Positions 52,303-60,251 of a stretch of DNA of 64,000 nucleotides are shown here, in pieces. This DNA is from Bryobacterales bacterium. GTDB taxonomy: Bacteria > Acidobacteriota > Terriglobia > Bryobacterales > Bryobacteraceae. Position 1 is the first letter of the stretch; the number at the start of each line of letters is the position of its first letter. The stretch is from contig JAEUQC010000032.1 of NCBI GenBank assembly GCA_016789905.1, positions 1 to 64,000 on the forward strand. Reading direction: 5' to 3'. Under the pieces are notes generated by a model. It did not search any database and had not been told where the DNA came from. It was given only the letters and a program-made list of their open reading frames with translations. Made by a program: the position numbers and the translations under genes.

Positions 52303-52643
52303 GCCCGGGACCGCTGTATGCGCTACCCTGAAATGGTCTGTAGATGGTGTACTGGGAAGTACCGGCACCTGACTGCGGTTGGACGACTATCGTGGATTTT
52401 GCCAAAGACGGCGTAGTCGGAAGTTGTGGACGATTGAAGGGGCGGGTAGCCCGGATCGCGCGCTATCGGGACGTTGCCGGCCGAATGATGAGAGAACTAG
52501 TAGCGACGAAGCTACCCGCGGACCTCTACCCGCGTCGCTGGCCTCACTGGTACGATCCACGCACCGCATCGAACGCCCACGGATGCAAATGCACGCCGGA
52601 GCGCGCACTTCGGTTCAGTCCTTGCAAAGCTCGGCTCAGACCG
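52303..52643. other. Gene-free stretch after the caspase gene
   Basis: A plus-strand frame from 52344 to 52778 is open for 144 codons, but it runs antisense through the DUF5615 remnant, has no ribosome site and resembles nothing. I regard the stretch as non-coding or decayed. Confidence 0.4.
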
Positions 52644-52993
52644 TCACTGGCCACGCAGTTTCTTCCGGCTGAATGTTCCGCAATCGACCGCCTGAAACGA
52701 GCCGGGGACGGCATTGTTAATGGCGTGGATTATTTCCGGCAGGTGTTTCCTGATGATGGGGAGTTGAATGGCAGATAGCGTCACAACCGCCAACCGGCGG
52801 CCGGTCAAATTTTGCTCGTAGCTGAGAGTTCCATCGCCGGTAAGGAACACTTCCACTCCATTGTTCTCGGCGGTCCGGAGCAATTCCCGTTCTTGAGCGA
52901 TGCCCAACCCATATAAGCCACAGTCATCACTTCGTGCGGTCCCAACAGGTGCCGCAAAGCATGATCAAGGTTCTCATAAAGCAGGACCTTCAC
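52644..52993 (-). pseudogene. Frameshifted DUF5615 PIN-like toxin
   Basis: The N-terminal part (GTG start at 52993: MKVLLYENLDHALRHLLGPH, then MTVAYMGWASLKNG) is in one frame. The C-terminal part (ELLRTAENNGVEVFLTGDG, RRLAVVTLSAIQLP) is in another. Inserting one G in the G run at 52886-52888 (minus-strand GGGG became GGG) restores a ~115-residue protein of the DUF5615 family, which has a Mut7-C/PIN-like nuclease fold. The start overlaps the DUF433 stop by 4 bases, the usual antitoxin-toxin order. A homopolymer sequencing error cannot be excluded. Confidence 0.85.
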
Positions 52994-53235
52994 GGATTTG
53001 AAGCGAGCCTTCGCCGATTGTGGGCGTACTCGATCAGCCGTTTGATTTGCGCAACGGACAAGGCAGGAAAGCCCTCGCGCAGTTCCTCAAGGGTCTCTCC
53101 CAGGTCGTAGCTGTCCACGATGGCGTCAGGGAGAATACGTGTACCAATCACGATGGGCTTCCCGGAAACCTTGCCGGGGACTTGCTCAATCAGTTCGCAA
53201 GCAGTCCACTCAATTTCGGTGTCTGTGTGCGTCAT
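52990..53235 (-). CDS. DUF433 antitoxin-like protein
   Basis: An 81-residue DUF433 protein: WTACELIEQVPGKVSGKPIV, then GTRILPDAIVDSYDLGETLE and FPALSVAQIKRLIEYA, the family's winged-helix-like DNA-binding region. It is the expected partner of DUF5615 toxins and should neutralise the toxin and repress its own promoter. I start at the ATG at 53235 because AGGAA lies 6 bases before it; the ATG at 53241 directly abuts that site. The gene is intact although its toxin partner is frameshifted. Confidence 0.85.
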   Translation of the reverse strand: MTHTDTEIEWTACELIEQVPGKVSGKPIVIGTRILPDAIVDSYDLGETLEELREGFPALSVAQIKRLIEYAHNRRRLASNP

Positions 53236-53241
53236 CGGCAT

Positions 53242-53640
53242 TTCCTGCTTTCATCGTAAGCTTTTTGCCACCAACCTGCCAGCGCGCGCGAGAGCATAGC
53301 CGCCACGTCCAGCAACGGCCACGAGACCCGGCAGGGTCGTGCGCGGGCGAGCTACAAGCGCGATTTGATGACGAGTGGGCCCCGGAGCGGAGCGTTCGGC
53401 CCGGGCCGGATGGAGTTACATTGAATCGGAAGGCGTCAAATCGGCGTTTAGCACTCCGGCCAACCGTGCCACCAGCTTTATACGGGGCGTCTGTAAATTG
53501 AGCCACCGCTCGAGCCTCAGAGGACTGCGGGTGATCAGCGCCGCAGGGATTTGCAATTTCAAGGTTTTCCCCTTGTTCGATCCTCCGGCCGCATGTCGGT
53601 CCTTGCCATGCGGTATCGGATCGGTAGATCCCATGCCTCG
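53242..53640. other. Gene-free stretch in the toxin-antitoxin island
   Basis: Several frames are open but none carries a recognisable motif, ribosome site or plausible composition. It may hold decayed mobile-element sequence, which I cannot identify by eye. Confidence 0.35.
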
Positions 53641-53662
53641 AAAATCCCCGCCCGAAGGGCGG
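53641..53662 (-). terminator. Rho-independent terminator
   Basis: CCGCCC (53648-53653) pairs with GGGCGG (53657-53662) around a 3-base loop. On the minus strand the stem is followed by GGATTTT. It lies 6 bases past the stop of the small hydrophobic frame at 53669-53767. Confidence 0.6.
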
Positions 53663-53668
53663 AACTCC

Positions 53669-53767
53669 TCACTTACCTTTGGCTCCGATTCTCATGATCA
53701 CGTTGAACCAGCACACCACCGCGGCCCCGGCGAAAGCGGAGGGTATCGATCCGGCGAGGGCCACCAA
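53669..53767 (-). CDS. Possible 32-residue single-span membrane peptide
   Basis: Read from a TTG at 53767, the frame gives a hydrophobic span (VALAGSIPSAFAGAAVVCWF) and a basic tail (MRIGAKGK). An AGGGA-type ribosome site lies 9 bases upstream of the TTG, and a terminator hairpin follows the stop. Together these suggest a real small gene, possibly a remnant of a longer membrane protein. In a toxin-antitoxin island such peptides can be pore-forming toxins, but nothing here proves that. Confidence 0.3.
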   Translation of the reverse strand: MVALAGSIPSAFAGAAVVCWFNVIMRIGAKGK

Positions 53768-53913
53768 CCATTCATTTCCCTGATCGACCGGATATCACGA
53801 ACGAGATTCAGGTCGTTCGATTGCGCCAGTTTGTTCCAAAACGGGTTCGGGTTCTTCGAGAGAATCATTAATCTCCCGACGACCTTCGGCGTCTCCGTCG
53901 ATCCCATCCGCCA

Positions 53914-54603
53914 TTACGGGCTGTTCGTCACTCCATTTGGGGTATCCTGTTCCAGGGAAATAGAAAACTCTTCGGCTTCCTCTGCTTCTTTGGAATGGCG
54001 TGCTTCGGAATTCGAGTTCGGAAGCCGTTCCCCGTTTGCATCTTTCGTCGGCACTGGTGACTCTTCAACCACGGTGGCCACCACTTCGGGAGGGGTTTCC
54101 GTTTCCCCAGTAAGATCAAGAACCGCCTGACCAAGCGCTTGCGGCTTGCATATGGCAATGCCAACACCGGTGAGCTTGAGCAGATCAGAATCCCAAGTCA
54201 GAAGAGCATCACATCCGGCCCGAATTGCGCAAGCTAAGTGAACAGCGTCATAGGGCCTGAGTCGGGTTTTTCTGCAAAGACGGTGGGCAGATTCGGCAAT
54301 TGAGCGATCTACGTCAATGATCTTGAAGTAGGCATTACGAAAGAAATCGACAATCTTCGACTCCAATTCCGGCTCTCGCTTAACGGTCGGGTTGTCCTTG
54401 TTTACCTCCGTGATCGTGATGGAAGAAGTATAGACACTGAACTGTCCTGTCTCCGCCAAGCTCAGAATGTGCTTCCCGATCCCGCCACGTTCTTCATACC
54501 CGATCAGCTTGCCAGCGGAGTCGGTTTGAGGAATAGATTCGCCTTTGATTAGGGCGATGAATACGCTGGATTCCAGGTACGGCTTCTTATATTGTTCAGC
54601 CAC
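53914..54603 (-). CDS. PIN-domain protein with acidic C-terminal tail
   Basis: A 229-residue protein. Residues 1-150 are a PIN nuclease domain: YLESSVFIALI (first acidic position Glu rather than the usual Asp), SSITITEVN, RPYDAVHLACAIRAG and ALLTWDSDLL. Residues about 170-229 are a low-complexity Glu/Ser/Pro tail unusual in VapC toxins, which are about 130 residues. PIN proteins cleave RNA with bound metal. The start overlaps the stop of the 270-residue upstream gene by 8 bases, so the two are one unit. It may be the nuclease half of a toxin-antitoxin-like pair. Confidence 0.8.
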   Translation of the reverse strand: MAEQYKKPYLESSVFIALIKGESIPQTDSAGKLIGYEERGGIGKHILSLAETGQFSVYTSSITITEVNKDNPTVKREPELESKIVDFFRNAYFKIIDVDRSIAESAHRLCRKTRLRPYDAVHLACAIRAGCDALLTWDSDLLKLTGVGIAICKPQALGQAVLDLTGETETPPEVVATVVEESPVPTKDANGERLPNSNSEARHSKEAEEAEEFSISLEQDTPNGVTNSP

Positions 54604-55408
54604 GGCGGATGCTCCGAATGTATTCTTCAGTGCTCAAGCTGCCCGTGAAATTGGGGTCGCTGCCAGCGATCTCGGAGACGCTCGGCAATCGCCCAGCTAC
54701 ATCGATCAGGTCGAAGTCGGACACGGCAACTCTGACAGGTTCTCCTTTTGCATTGCTGAAAACCTCGCCAAACACGACGACTCGTCCGCCCAAGGTCAGG
54801 AGCACCTTATCCATGATCCGCTGTTGATCAAACAAGCAATTTACCGCCTTATTGCTAACCGAATGGTAGATCACGAACTTCTTGCTACCGTGGATAGAAA
54901 TGGCTTCAAGACGCCCTTCAACCGAACCCACGGCTTCCGTCTTCACGGGCAGGAGTTCGTCGATGGTTTTGGAGGACCGCTCGGAGACATCCACGCTTTT
55001 TTTGACGTCTGGAGCGCTTGCCACGAAACCTTTCGCCCCGTTCTTGTGGATCAGGGATACCATCCCTTTCACCTTTCGCATACCGCTGTCAGTGAGATAC
55101 GGAGGACTGGTTCCGTGGTGCTCTATATTGTCGAGTCCGGTGATGAACGAAGCCGCAACCTCAGCGGAAACGTCTGCGGGTACCGCTGTTTGGCGCTTCA
55201 GTTGTCGCTGCTTCGATAGCACTTCAAGGAGCAGGGTTCCATTGTTGTGGAGCCGAGAAATATACCAATTTAGAGTGCCGGTGGAGCGGCGAGAAATTGC
55301 GGTGTCAAGCTCCCGGAGAATTCCCATCACTTGAAGCGTGGCTTGGCTGTACGTCTCAAGGGAGACGGAATTGGGATCGCCTTTTATCTCAAATCTCAGC
55401 CGTGCCAT
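54596..55408 (-). CDS. Unknown 270-residue partner of the PIN protein
   Basis: Not recognised as a named family. It begins MARLRFEIKGDPNSVSLETY (ATG at 55408; the frame continues to 55525 through toxin-remnant sequence). An N-terminal alpha/beta region is followed by a beta-rich part (residues about 160-240: VEGRLEAISIHGSKKFVIYH, LGGRVVVFGEVFSNAKGEP) that could be an OB- or SH3-like fold, and a C-terminal SLSTEEYIRSIRRG. The 8-base overlap with the PIN gene implies translational coupling. It may be an antitoxin or RNA-targeting partner; this is inference from position only. Confidence 0.7.
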   Translation of the reverse strand: MARLRFEIKGDPNSVSLETYSQATLQVMGILRELDTAISRRSTGTLNWYISRLHNNGTLLLEVLSKQRQLKRQTAVPADVSAEVAASFITGLDNIEHHGTSPPYLTDSGMRKVKGMVSLIHKNGAKGFVASAPDVKKSVDVSERSSKTIDELLPVKTEAVGSVEGRLEAISIHGSKKFVIYHSVSNKAVNCLFDQQRIMDKVLLTLGGRVVVFGEVFSNAKGEPVRVAVSDFDLIDVAGRLPSVSEIAGSDPNFTGSLSTEEYIRSIRRG

Positions 55409-55451
55409 TGCTTCAAACTTTCTTTGAGGACCATTGTGCCAGCTACCAAGT

Positions 55452-55560
55452 TTACCGAATGGCGTGGAATATTTCCGCCAGACGTTGCCTCGTGAAGGGT
55501 AGCTGAATGGCAGAGAGAGCCACAACCGCCAACCGGCGGCGGGTCAAATTCTGCTGATAC
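55452..55560 (-). pseudogene. Fragment of a second DUF5615 toxin gene
   Basis: On the minus strand this reads YQQNLTRRRLAVVALSAIQL, then PFTRQRLAEIFHAI and a stop, closely matching the C-terminal part of the toxin at 52644-52993. The upstream three-fifths of the gene is missing. No DUF433 partner remains here. It lies upstream of the unknown-protein/PIN pair. Confidence 0.75.
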
Positions 55561-55625
55561 ACAACGCAATAACGTTCCATACGAAAGCGTGTGTTTTTCG
55601 ATTCGCCGGGAACCGCAGGCCGGGA

Positions 55626-55901
55626 CTAGCTCGCCTTCCGCTTTCTGCCAGGCCTTGAGGCGCCGTTTTGATCAAGCGCCTGACGCAACAGAGTTTTGAT
55701 GACGGCCTGGCGACTGACGTTCAGCCGAGCGGCACGGGCATCGAGTTCAGTCAGCATTCCTTCTGTAAGGTCCACGTTGACCCGGCGAATCGGCCTGACG
55801 ACAGTAAACTTCCCGGTGAAAAAAGAGGAGATATCCTCGCCACGCGATGCTCTGCCGGCGATTTCCTCCGCTCCGATGTTCGGGTTAGACTTGTTCGGCA
55901 T
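55626..55901 (-). CDS. brnA: BrnA-like antitoxin
   Basis: A 91-residue protein with a ribbon-helix-helix C-terminal region (RRVNVDLTEGMLTELDARAA, then LNVSRQAVIKTLLRQALDQ). This is the CopG-type fold of BrnA antitoxins, which bind BrnT and repress the operon. It overlaps the brnT gene by 17 bases, the standard toxin-first order. The N-terminal 35 residues would contact the toxin. Confidence 0.82.
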   Translation of the reverse strand: MPNKSNPNIGAEEIAGRASRGEDISSFFTGKFTVVRPIRRVNVDLTEGMLTELDARAARLNVSRQAVIKTLLRQALDQNGASRPGRKRKAS

Positions 55902-56157
55902 ACGCTTTCACTTCCTGCTTGGTCGCCTTCCAGGCGGTGACCAGATGATAGTACTCACCAACCTTGTCGTGCCGCACCTCAAGAATCACCGAACAGATTC
56001 GCCCCCGGCTCCAGCCGATGGCGCGAAACTGCTCAGGATCGTCATTCTTTGCATCCACGATGTAGACCTGATCAAAGATCTCGCGGGCTTCCTCCAAGCT
56101 GGCACCGTGTTTTCGTAGGACCTCCGCTTGCTTTGAAGCGTCGAATTGGACACGCAT
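55885..56157 (-). CDS. brnT: BrnT-family toxin (DUF497)
   Basis: A 90-residue DUF497/BrnT protein: QFDASKQAEVLRKHGASLEE, then AREIFDQVYIVDAKND, FRAIGWSRGRICSVILEVRH. BrnT is a ribonuclease of RelE-like fold that arrests translation. Length and motif order look intact, unlike two other toxins in this island, so this is a potentially active module with brnA. Confidence 0.82.
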   Translation of the reverse strand: MRVQFDASKQAEVLRKHGASLEEAREIFDQVYIVDAKNDDPEQFRAIGWSRGRICSVILEVRHDKVGEYYHLVTAWKATKQEVKAYAEQV

Positions 56158-56199
56158 GCGTTGATGTAACTGTTATATCATCCTTCCGCTCCGGCGGCT

Positions 56200-56474
56200 C
56201 GCGTAAAACGGCGTCCTGTAGAGCACAAACGGCTTTACGAACAGGGAGATCGAAGTCTAATCCGCCCAGATTTGGTGGATCGGATCGAGGTCGTGCTGGC
56301 TCAGTTGGATGTCGCAACGTCGACTGAGGTAATGCGAATTCCGAACTACCGCCTCCATACGCTCCGCAGCGATCGAAGGGGTCTTGGTCCGTAACAGTAA
56401 AGACGAATTGGCGGCTGATCTTCCGAATGGAAGGCGATGCCGTCCACGATGTGGAATTGATCGATTATCACTAG
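56200..56474 (+). pseudogene. higB: Frameshifted HigB toxin
   Basis: One frame reads HKRLYEQGDRSLIRPDLVDR, then a Leu-rich stretch and MRIPNYRLHTLRSDRRG. After about 56382 the homology continues in another frame as SWSVTVKTNWRLIFRME, ending VELIDYH at TAG 56472-56474. A lost T (GGGTTCTTGG became GGGTCTTGG) explains the shift. The start region is also degenerate, with no usable start codon seen. HigB is a RelE-like mRNA interferase. The downstream higA is intact. Confidence 0.85.
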
Positions 56475-56491
56475 AAACCGAGGCGAAATAG

Positions 56492-56788
56492 ATGTCGATG
56501 AAGAATCCCCCTCACCCGGGGAAAGCAGTGCGTGTATCTTGCTTGGAGCCACTGGGCCCAACTGGCACTGAAGGCGCGCGCGTGCTGGGAGTGACGCGGC
56601 AGGCGTTGTCAAACCTGCTGAATGGGAAATCCGGGATTTCGCCGGAGATGGCGATTCGGCTTTCTAAAGCGTTTGGCAGCACGCCAGGGACTTGGATTCA
56701 CAGGCAGGCCGCCTACGATCTGGCGGCGGTTATAAATCAAGGACCATCAATCCGGGTGGAGCGCTATCGACTTCGGCCGGTGGCGTAG
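56492..56788 (+). CDS. higA: HigA-family antitoxin
   Basis: A 98-residue HigA protein with an XRE-type helix-turn-helix: GARVLGVTRQALSNLLNGKS, then GISPEMAIRLSKAFGSTPGTW. It begins with the family's MKNPPHPGK leader and normally binds HigB and its own promoter. Two start codons (residues 1 and 3) are possible. Its HigB partner 17 bases upstream is frameshifted, so this is an orphan antitoxin that may survive as a repressor. Confidence 0.88.
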   Translation: MSMKNPPHPGKAVRVSCLEPLGPTGTEGARVLGVTRQALSNLLNGKSGISPEMAIRLSKAFGSTPGTWIHRQAAYDLAAVINQGPSIRVERYRLRPVA

Positions 56789-56885
56789 ACGCTAACAGAT
56801 TGCTCCCCAATTGGGGGCGCCCGCGAGCGCATCCCGCAACGGGACTTCGGGGTAAAACTGCCCTCAGGCTTTGGCCGTTTCGCAT

Positions 56886-57890
56886 TTAGCGTACCGCGGC
56901 GTACGAGCAGGTGCCGCCGATGCCAAGTTGTATCCGCAGCGGCTGTGGGCGCGCCGCGTCTTCAGGGAGCGCGGCCCGCACGGGTTGCCGCAGGGACGCG
57001 AATCCTGTTGCGCTGACGGCGAGTTCGTAGTTCCCATCGAACTGCTTCGCGGATGCGAATCTTCCTTCTTCGTCGCTGGTTAGTTGTTCGACTACGTCCC
57101 GGCCGGAATTGCGCAGGCGCACGGTCGCGCGAGCGATGGGCGCCCCGGCTGCGTCGAGCACTTGGCCGCTGAGAGCTGTCAAGCTGAGTTCCGGGCGCGG
57201 ACAGGTGTGGCTGGCTACGTACGTGACGCCGCAACTCGTCCATCCGAAGTCGAGATCCAAATTAACGATTGCGGCTCGTTGATCCACTTCAACCGGGACG
57301 ATTCCGGCGATGCGGATGCCGCCTTCCGGAGCCAGGTCTGTTGGCGTGACGCGGAGGATGTACAGCCCTGGAGGCGGCGTTCTGAGGTTGAACGCACCGT
57401 CGCCGGTGGTTTGTGTGGTCCCGCGCGACACTCCCGTGCGCGCGTCCAGAAGCTCTACCTGGAGAATTGACAGTCCCTGAGCAGACTGGCTGGTTGGCCA
57501 GCGCAGTATGCCATTGAGCGCCTGTACTGACAATGGGGGGCGGTTCGACCACGGCAATGGGATAGTGGTGTTCTTGGGTCCGCTGTCCGTGACGGTGATC
57601 ATGGCCCCGTCCGGTGTTCCGCTGTCGATCTCCGCGCCTAGCTGGTAGGCTCCCGGTGGTATGTTCTGAAACCGTGCCGTGCCGTTCGCGCCGGTGGCGG
57701 TGGTTCTGGAGAAGTTATGACCTCTCAGGTTTATGCGCAGACCGGAGACGGGGCGCCCCCGATCTTCGACTCGCACCTGGAAGGATGGCCCTGTCGGGAC
57801 GGGAACGTAAACGATGGAGCAGGCGTTACCGAGAGTGATCGTCGCGAATAGCGCACCGAGGAATCGTGCTGCTCCGCGGAGAGACCTCAT
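56886..57890 (-). CDS. Secreted protein with carboxypeptidase-regulatory (CnaB-like) domains
   Basis: A 334-residue protein. A hydrophobic leader (GAARFLGALFATITLGNACS) could be a signal peptide or weak lipobox ending at Cys. At least three CnaB/carboxypeptidase regulatory-like repeats follow: VEDRGRPVSGLRINLRGHNF, the TTGDGAFNLRTPPPGLYILR block and ALSGQVLDAAGAPIARATVR. Each would be an Ig-like sandwich exposed outside the cell. I start at 57890, where GGGGAG precedes the ATG; other ATGs lie at 57899 and 57902. Function unknown, probably structural or adhesive. Confidence 0.75.
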   Translation of the reverse strand: MRSLRGAARFLGALFATITLGNACSIVYVPVPTGPSFQVRVEDRGRPVSGLRINLRGHNFSRTTATGANGTARFQNIPPGAYQLGAEIDSGTPDGAMITVTDSGPKNTTIPLPWSNRPPLSVQALNGILRWPTSQSAQGLSILQVELLDARTGVSRGTTQTTGDGAFNLRTPPPGLYILRVTPTDLAPEGGIRIAGIVPVEVDQRAAIVNLDLDFGWTSCGVTYVASHTCPRPELSLTALSGQVLDAAGAPIARATVRLRNSGRDVVEQLTSDEEGRFASAKQFDGNYELAVSATGFASLRQPVRAALPEDAARPQPLRIQLGIGGTCSYAAVR

Positions 57891-58103
57891 GCTCCCCATC
57901 ATCGCAGGTGTCCAGGGTGTTTTGGCGCGCGAGCGACCAGGACGCGCAAGGAGCGGGCGATGGCGTGCCGGAAATTGGCCAGTGAGGATTCGGGATTCAT
58001 CGTAAGTTTTTTCGCAAATACTCGATGGCGTTTGCGCTTGGGCCCTGTGAGACATCGCTACCGTGCCGCAGTCAAGGTACGGGCGACCGGAGGACCCATC
58101 GTC

Positions 58104-58649
58104 TTGAGACAACTTACGCTTATTACTCTTACCGCCGCGTTGGGCATGGTGGCGCCGATTCAGTACAGTTTTAACGCTCCTGCCGTCACCAGCGGCCCCG
58201 TGCAAGGTGGTGCGCTTTCCTTTTCGTTCGAGGTACCCAGTCTGCTCACAGGGAACAGCATTAACCTGACGGCACTGCAGACCCTAGTGATTCCGAATCC
58301 CATAGACCCTGCCTATCCAACATTGGCAAACCTCGTTTTTGTCGAAGGGCTAGCTGGGTCCTTTGGGGGCGGGATGACCTTCACTTTCAGGGGCACGACC
58401 ATCCCAGGCAGTTTGAAGAGCAGTCTGTTAGTTACGGGTTTGCTCGATCACACCGGGACGTACAGTACCGACTGGCAGCTTCTTCGGTTTCCAGCCGGCT
58501 GGGGACAGATTTCGGGCACAACCATTGCCGGAACGCTTACCGTCACGGACCTGGGAACCAACACAGTTCCCGAACCCGGCACCGCCTCTCAAGCGCTTGC
58601 GGGAATTGAGGCGTTAGCGGCGACTTCCCGAGCCAGGATGGGAGCCTAA
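58104..58649 (+). CDS. PEP-CTERM-like protein with a degenerate sorting signal
   Basis: A 181-residue protein from a TTG start with GGAGG ten bases upstream. After a signal peptide (LITLTAALGMVAPI) the body resembles its downstream neighbour (IQYSFNAPAVTSGPVQGGAL versus FQYSLSAPAISTGPVTGDAF). The C-terminus has VPEPGTA, but the following helix is interrupted by Gln and Glu (ASQALAGIEALAATSRAR). The tripartite exosortase signal is thus weakened. It lies 3 bases before the paralogue, so they are cotranscribed. Confidence 0.65.
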   Translation: MRQLTLITLTAALGMVAPIQYSFNAPAVTSGPVQGGALSFSFEVPSLLTGNSINLTALQTLVIPNPIDPAYPTLANLVFVEGLAGSFGGGMTFTFRGTTIPGSLKSSLLVTGLLDHTGTYSTDWQLLRFPAGWGQISGTTIAGTLTVTDLGTNTVPEPGTASQALAGIEALAATSRARMGA

Positions 58650-58652
58650 CTC

Positions 58653-59195
58653 ATGAAACTGATACTTCTACTCGCGATTGGCGCCGTGGCCGCCGCTATG
58701 GCCGCGCCCTTTCAATACAGCCTAAGCGCTCCCGCGATCTCCACTGGACCGGTCACCGGGGACGCGTTCTCGCTGACCGTCACCTTACCCAATCTGCTAC
58801 CGGGCAATCTGGCGGCGATGACCAACAATCCAACGCTGAACATCCCCAACCCTATCAATGCCGGGTATCCGGTGCTGATCGATGTGGTGGGACAAAGCAC
58901 GGGAATTTTCATACGCTACTCCGACCAGTTGGGGCATACGCTAATGGGCGTAGCCAGTCCGGGCTTTCCAATTACGCAGCCCGGGACGTACAACGTGAAC
59001 TGGAATCTCATACGAACGCTGGTCGACACCGGGGTCGCCGGGAATTCCGTGACTGGAACGTTGACGATTACGAACACGGGCGTTTCCGCCGTGCCTGAGC
59101 CGTCGGCGGGTGTGCTGAGCCTGTTCGGCCTACTTCTGTTAGGTCCGGTAGCGCTCCGCGTCCGCGGCGGTTCGGGCGGTCGCAAAGCAAGGTAA
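58653..59195 (+). CDS. PEP-CTERM sorting-domain protein, tandem paralogue
   Basis: A 180-residue secreted protein: signal MKLILLLAIGAVAAAMA, a body with SLTVTLPNLLPGNLAAM and LTITNTGVSAVPEPSA. A full hydrophobic helix (LSLFGLLLLGPVAL) and an Arg/Lys-rich tail complete a standard PEP-CTERM signal. It is clearly related to the gene just upstream, which implies tandem duplication. Function unknown. Confidence 0.8.
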   Translation: MKLILLLAIGAVAAAMAAPFQYSLSAPAISTGPVTGDAFSLTVTLPNLLPGNLAAMTNNPTLNIPNPINAGYPVLIDVVGQSTGIFIRYSDQLGHTLMGVASPGFPITQPGTYNVNWNLIRTLVDTGVAGNSVTGTLTITNTGVSAVPEPSAGVLSLFGLLLLGPVALRVRGGSGGRKAR

Positions 59196-59330
59196 GAATT
59201 GGGCTCACGGGCGTCTTGGTGAAGATCGTCGAGTTTTGCCGAGGTGTCCGTGAGCTCTTCCCTTCCCTCTCCATTGGCCAGAGGTGCTTCGGCGCCGGTC
59301 TGCGAAGGGGAACGCAGGTTCTGACGCCCG

Positions 59331-59903
59331 CTATTTCTGCACGTCGCGCTCTAGCTCGCGATGAAGCCATGCCTGGGCTACACGTAACTGACGGCGCACG
59401 GTCTGGACGGGCGTGTCGAGCGCTTCGGCCGATTCCTCGGCAGTCAAGCCTCCGAAAAAGCGCATTTCAATCAGCTTCGCTTGCCGCGGGTCCAATTGGC
59501 TGAGCGCATCAATGGCGTCGGCAATGCGAATGATCCATTCTTCGCCGGCATTGAGAGCGTGCATAGACAGGTTAAACGTAATCCGGGCGCCCGGAAGAGA
59601 GCGCTTGGCCGATTTCTTACGGCGCGCCAAATCAACCAGGACCTGGCGCATGATCTGGGACGCGAGGCCGAAGAAATGGGCACGCGAGGAAAGGTCGAGT
59701 TGGCTGGGCCCAGCCAAGCGCAGGTAGGCTTCATGGACGAGTGCGATCGGTTGCAGGGTATGATCCCGCCGCTCGGTTCGCAAGTAGGAAGCGGTCATGC
59801 GCTTCAATTCCGGATACACCAAAGGGACGAGATCGTTGAGAACGGCTCGGTCGCCATTCTTTAGTTGCTGAAGGAGAAGGGTAATAGGGCCGGCGCCGGG
59901 CAT
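59331..59903 (-). CDS. ECF-type RNA polymerase sigma factor (TIGR02999-like)
   Basis: A 190-residue sigma factor of the group common in Acidobacteriota and Planctomycetota. Sigma-2 region: LVPLVYPELKRMTASYLRTE, then TLQPIALVHEAYLRL. Sigma-4 region: LSQLDPRQAKLIEMRFFGGL and TAEESAEALDTPVQTVRRQL. I start at the ATG at 59903; a GTG three codons upstream is possible. No anti-sigma gene is adjacent. It may control surface genes such as the neighbouring PEP-CTERM pair, which is only a guess from position. Confidence 0.88.
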   Translation of the reverse strand: MPGAGPITLLLQQLKNGDRAVLNDLVPLVYPELKRMTASYLRTERRDHTLQPIALVHEAYLRLAGPSQLDLSSRAHFFGLASQIMRQVLVDLARRKKSAKRSLPGARITFNLSMHALNAGEEWIIRIADAIDALSQLDPRQAKLIEMRFFGGLTAEESAEALDTPVQTVRRQLRVAQAWLHRELERDVQK

Positions 59904-60002
59904 GTGTTTCACTTTGAGTGTACAGCGGCACCCGGTCCAATTACCCTGGCAGGGCTCTGGGGCGCGTTGGCGGAACTCCCGTAACTATGGGACACCGAAG
60001 CG

Positions 60003-60251
60003 ATGAAAACGACGTTGGAGATTCCCGATCGGACTTTTCGCAGAGCGAAGGCGACGGCCAGCGCACTTGGGATTCCGCTGCGGGAGTATGTCACGCGGGC
60101 GGTGGAAGATAAGTTGACAAAGAGTCAACGCGCGGAGAAGCCATGGCTGGAGTGCGCAGGGGAGTTGGCCCATTTGCACAGAGAGACGATTCGAATCCAG
60201 AAGCGCATTGATGAAGAATTTGGGCGAATCGAGCCAGAAGACTTGACTTGA
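60003..60251 (+). CDS. VapB-like antitoxin
   Basis: An 82-residue protein beginning MKTTLEIPDRTFRRAKATAS, a ribbon-helix-helix pattern of DUF2191/VapB-like antitoxins, followed by a helical C-terminal toxin-binding tail (LAHLHRETIRIQKRIDEEFG). Its stop overlaps the VapC start by 4 bases (TTGA). The module looks intact. Confidence 0.8.
   Translation: MKTTLEIPDRTFRRAKATASALGIPLREYVTRAVEDKLTKSQRAEKPWLECAGELAHLHRETIRIQKRIDEEFGRIEPEDLT

Noticed and set aside
52344..52778. 144-codon plus-strand frame after the caspase gene
   Set aside because: It overlaps the DUF5615 remnant in antisense and shows no motif or ribosome site.
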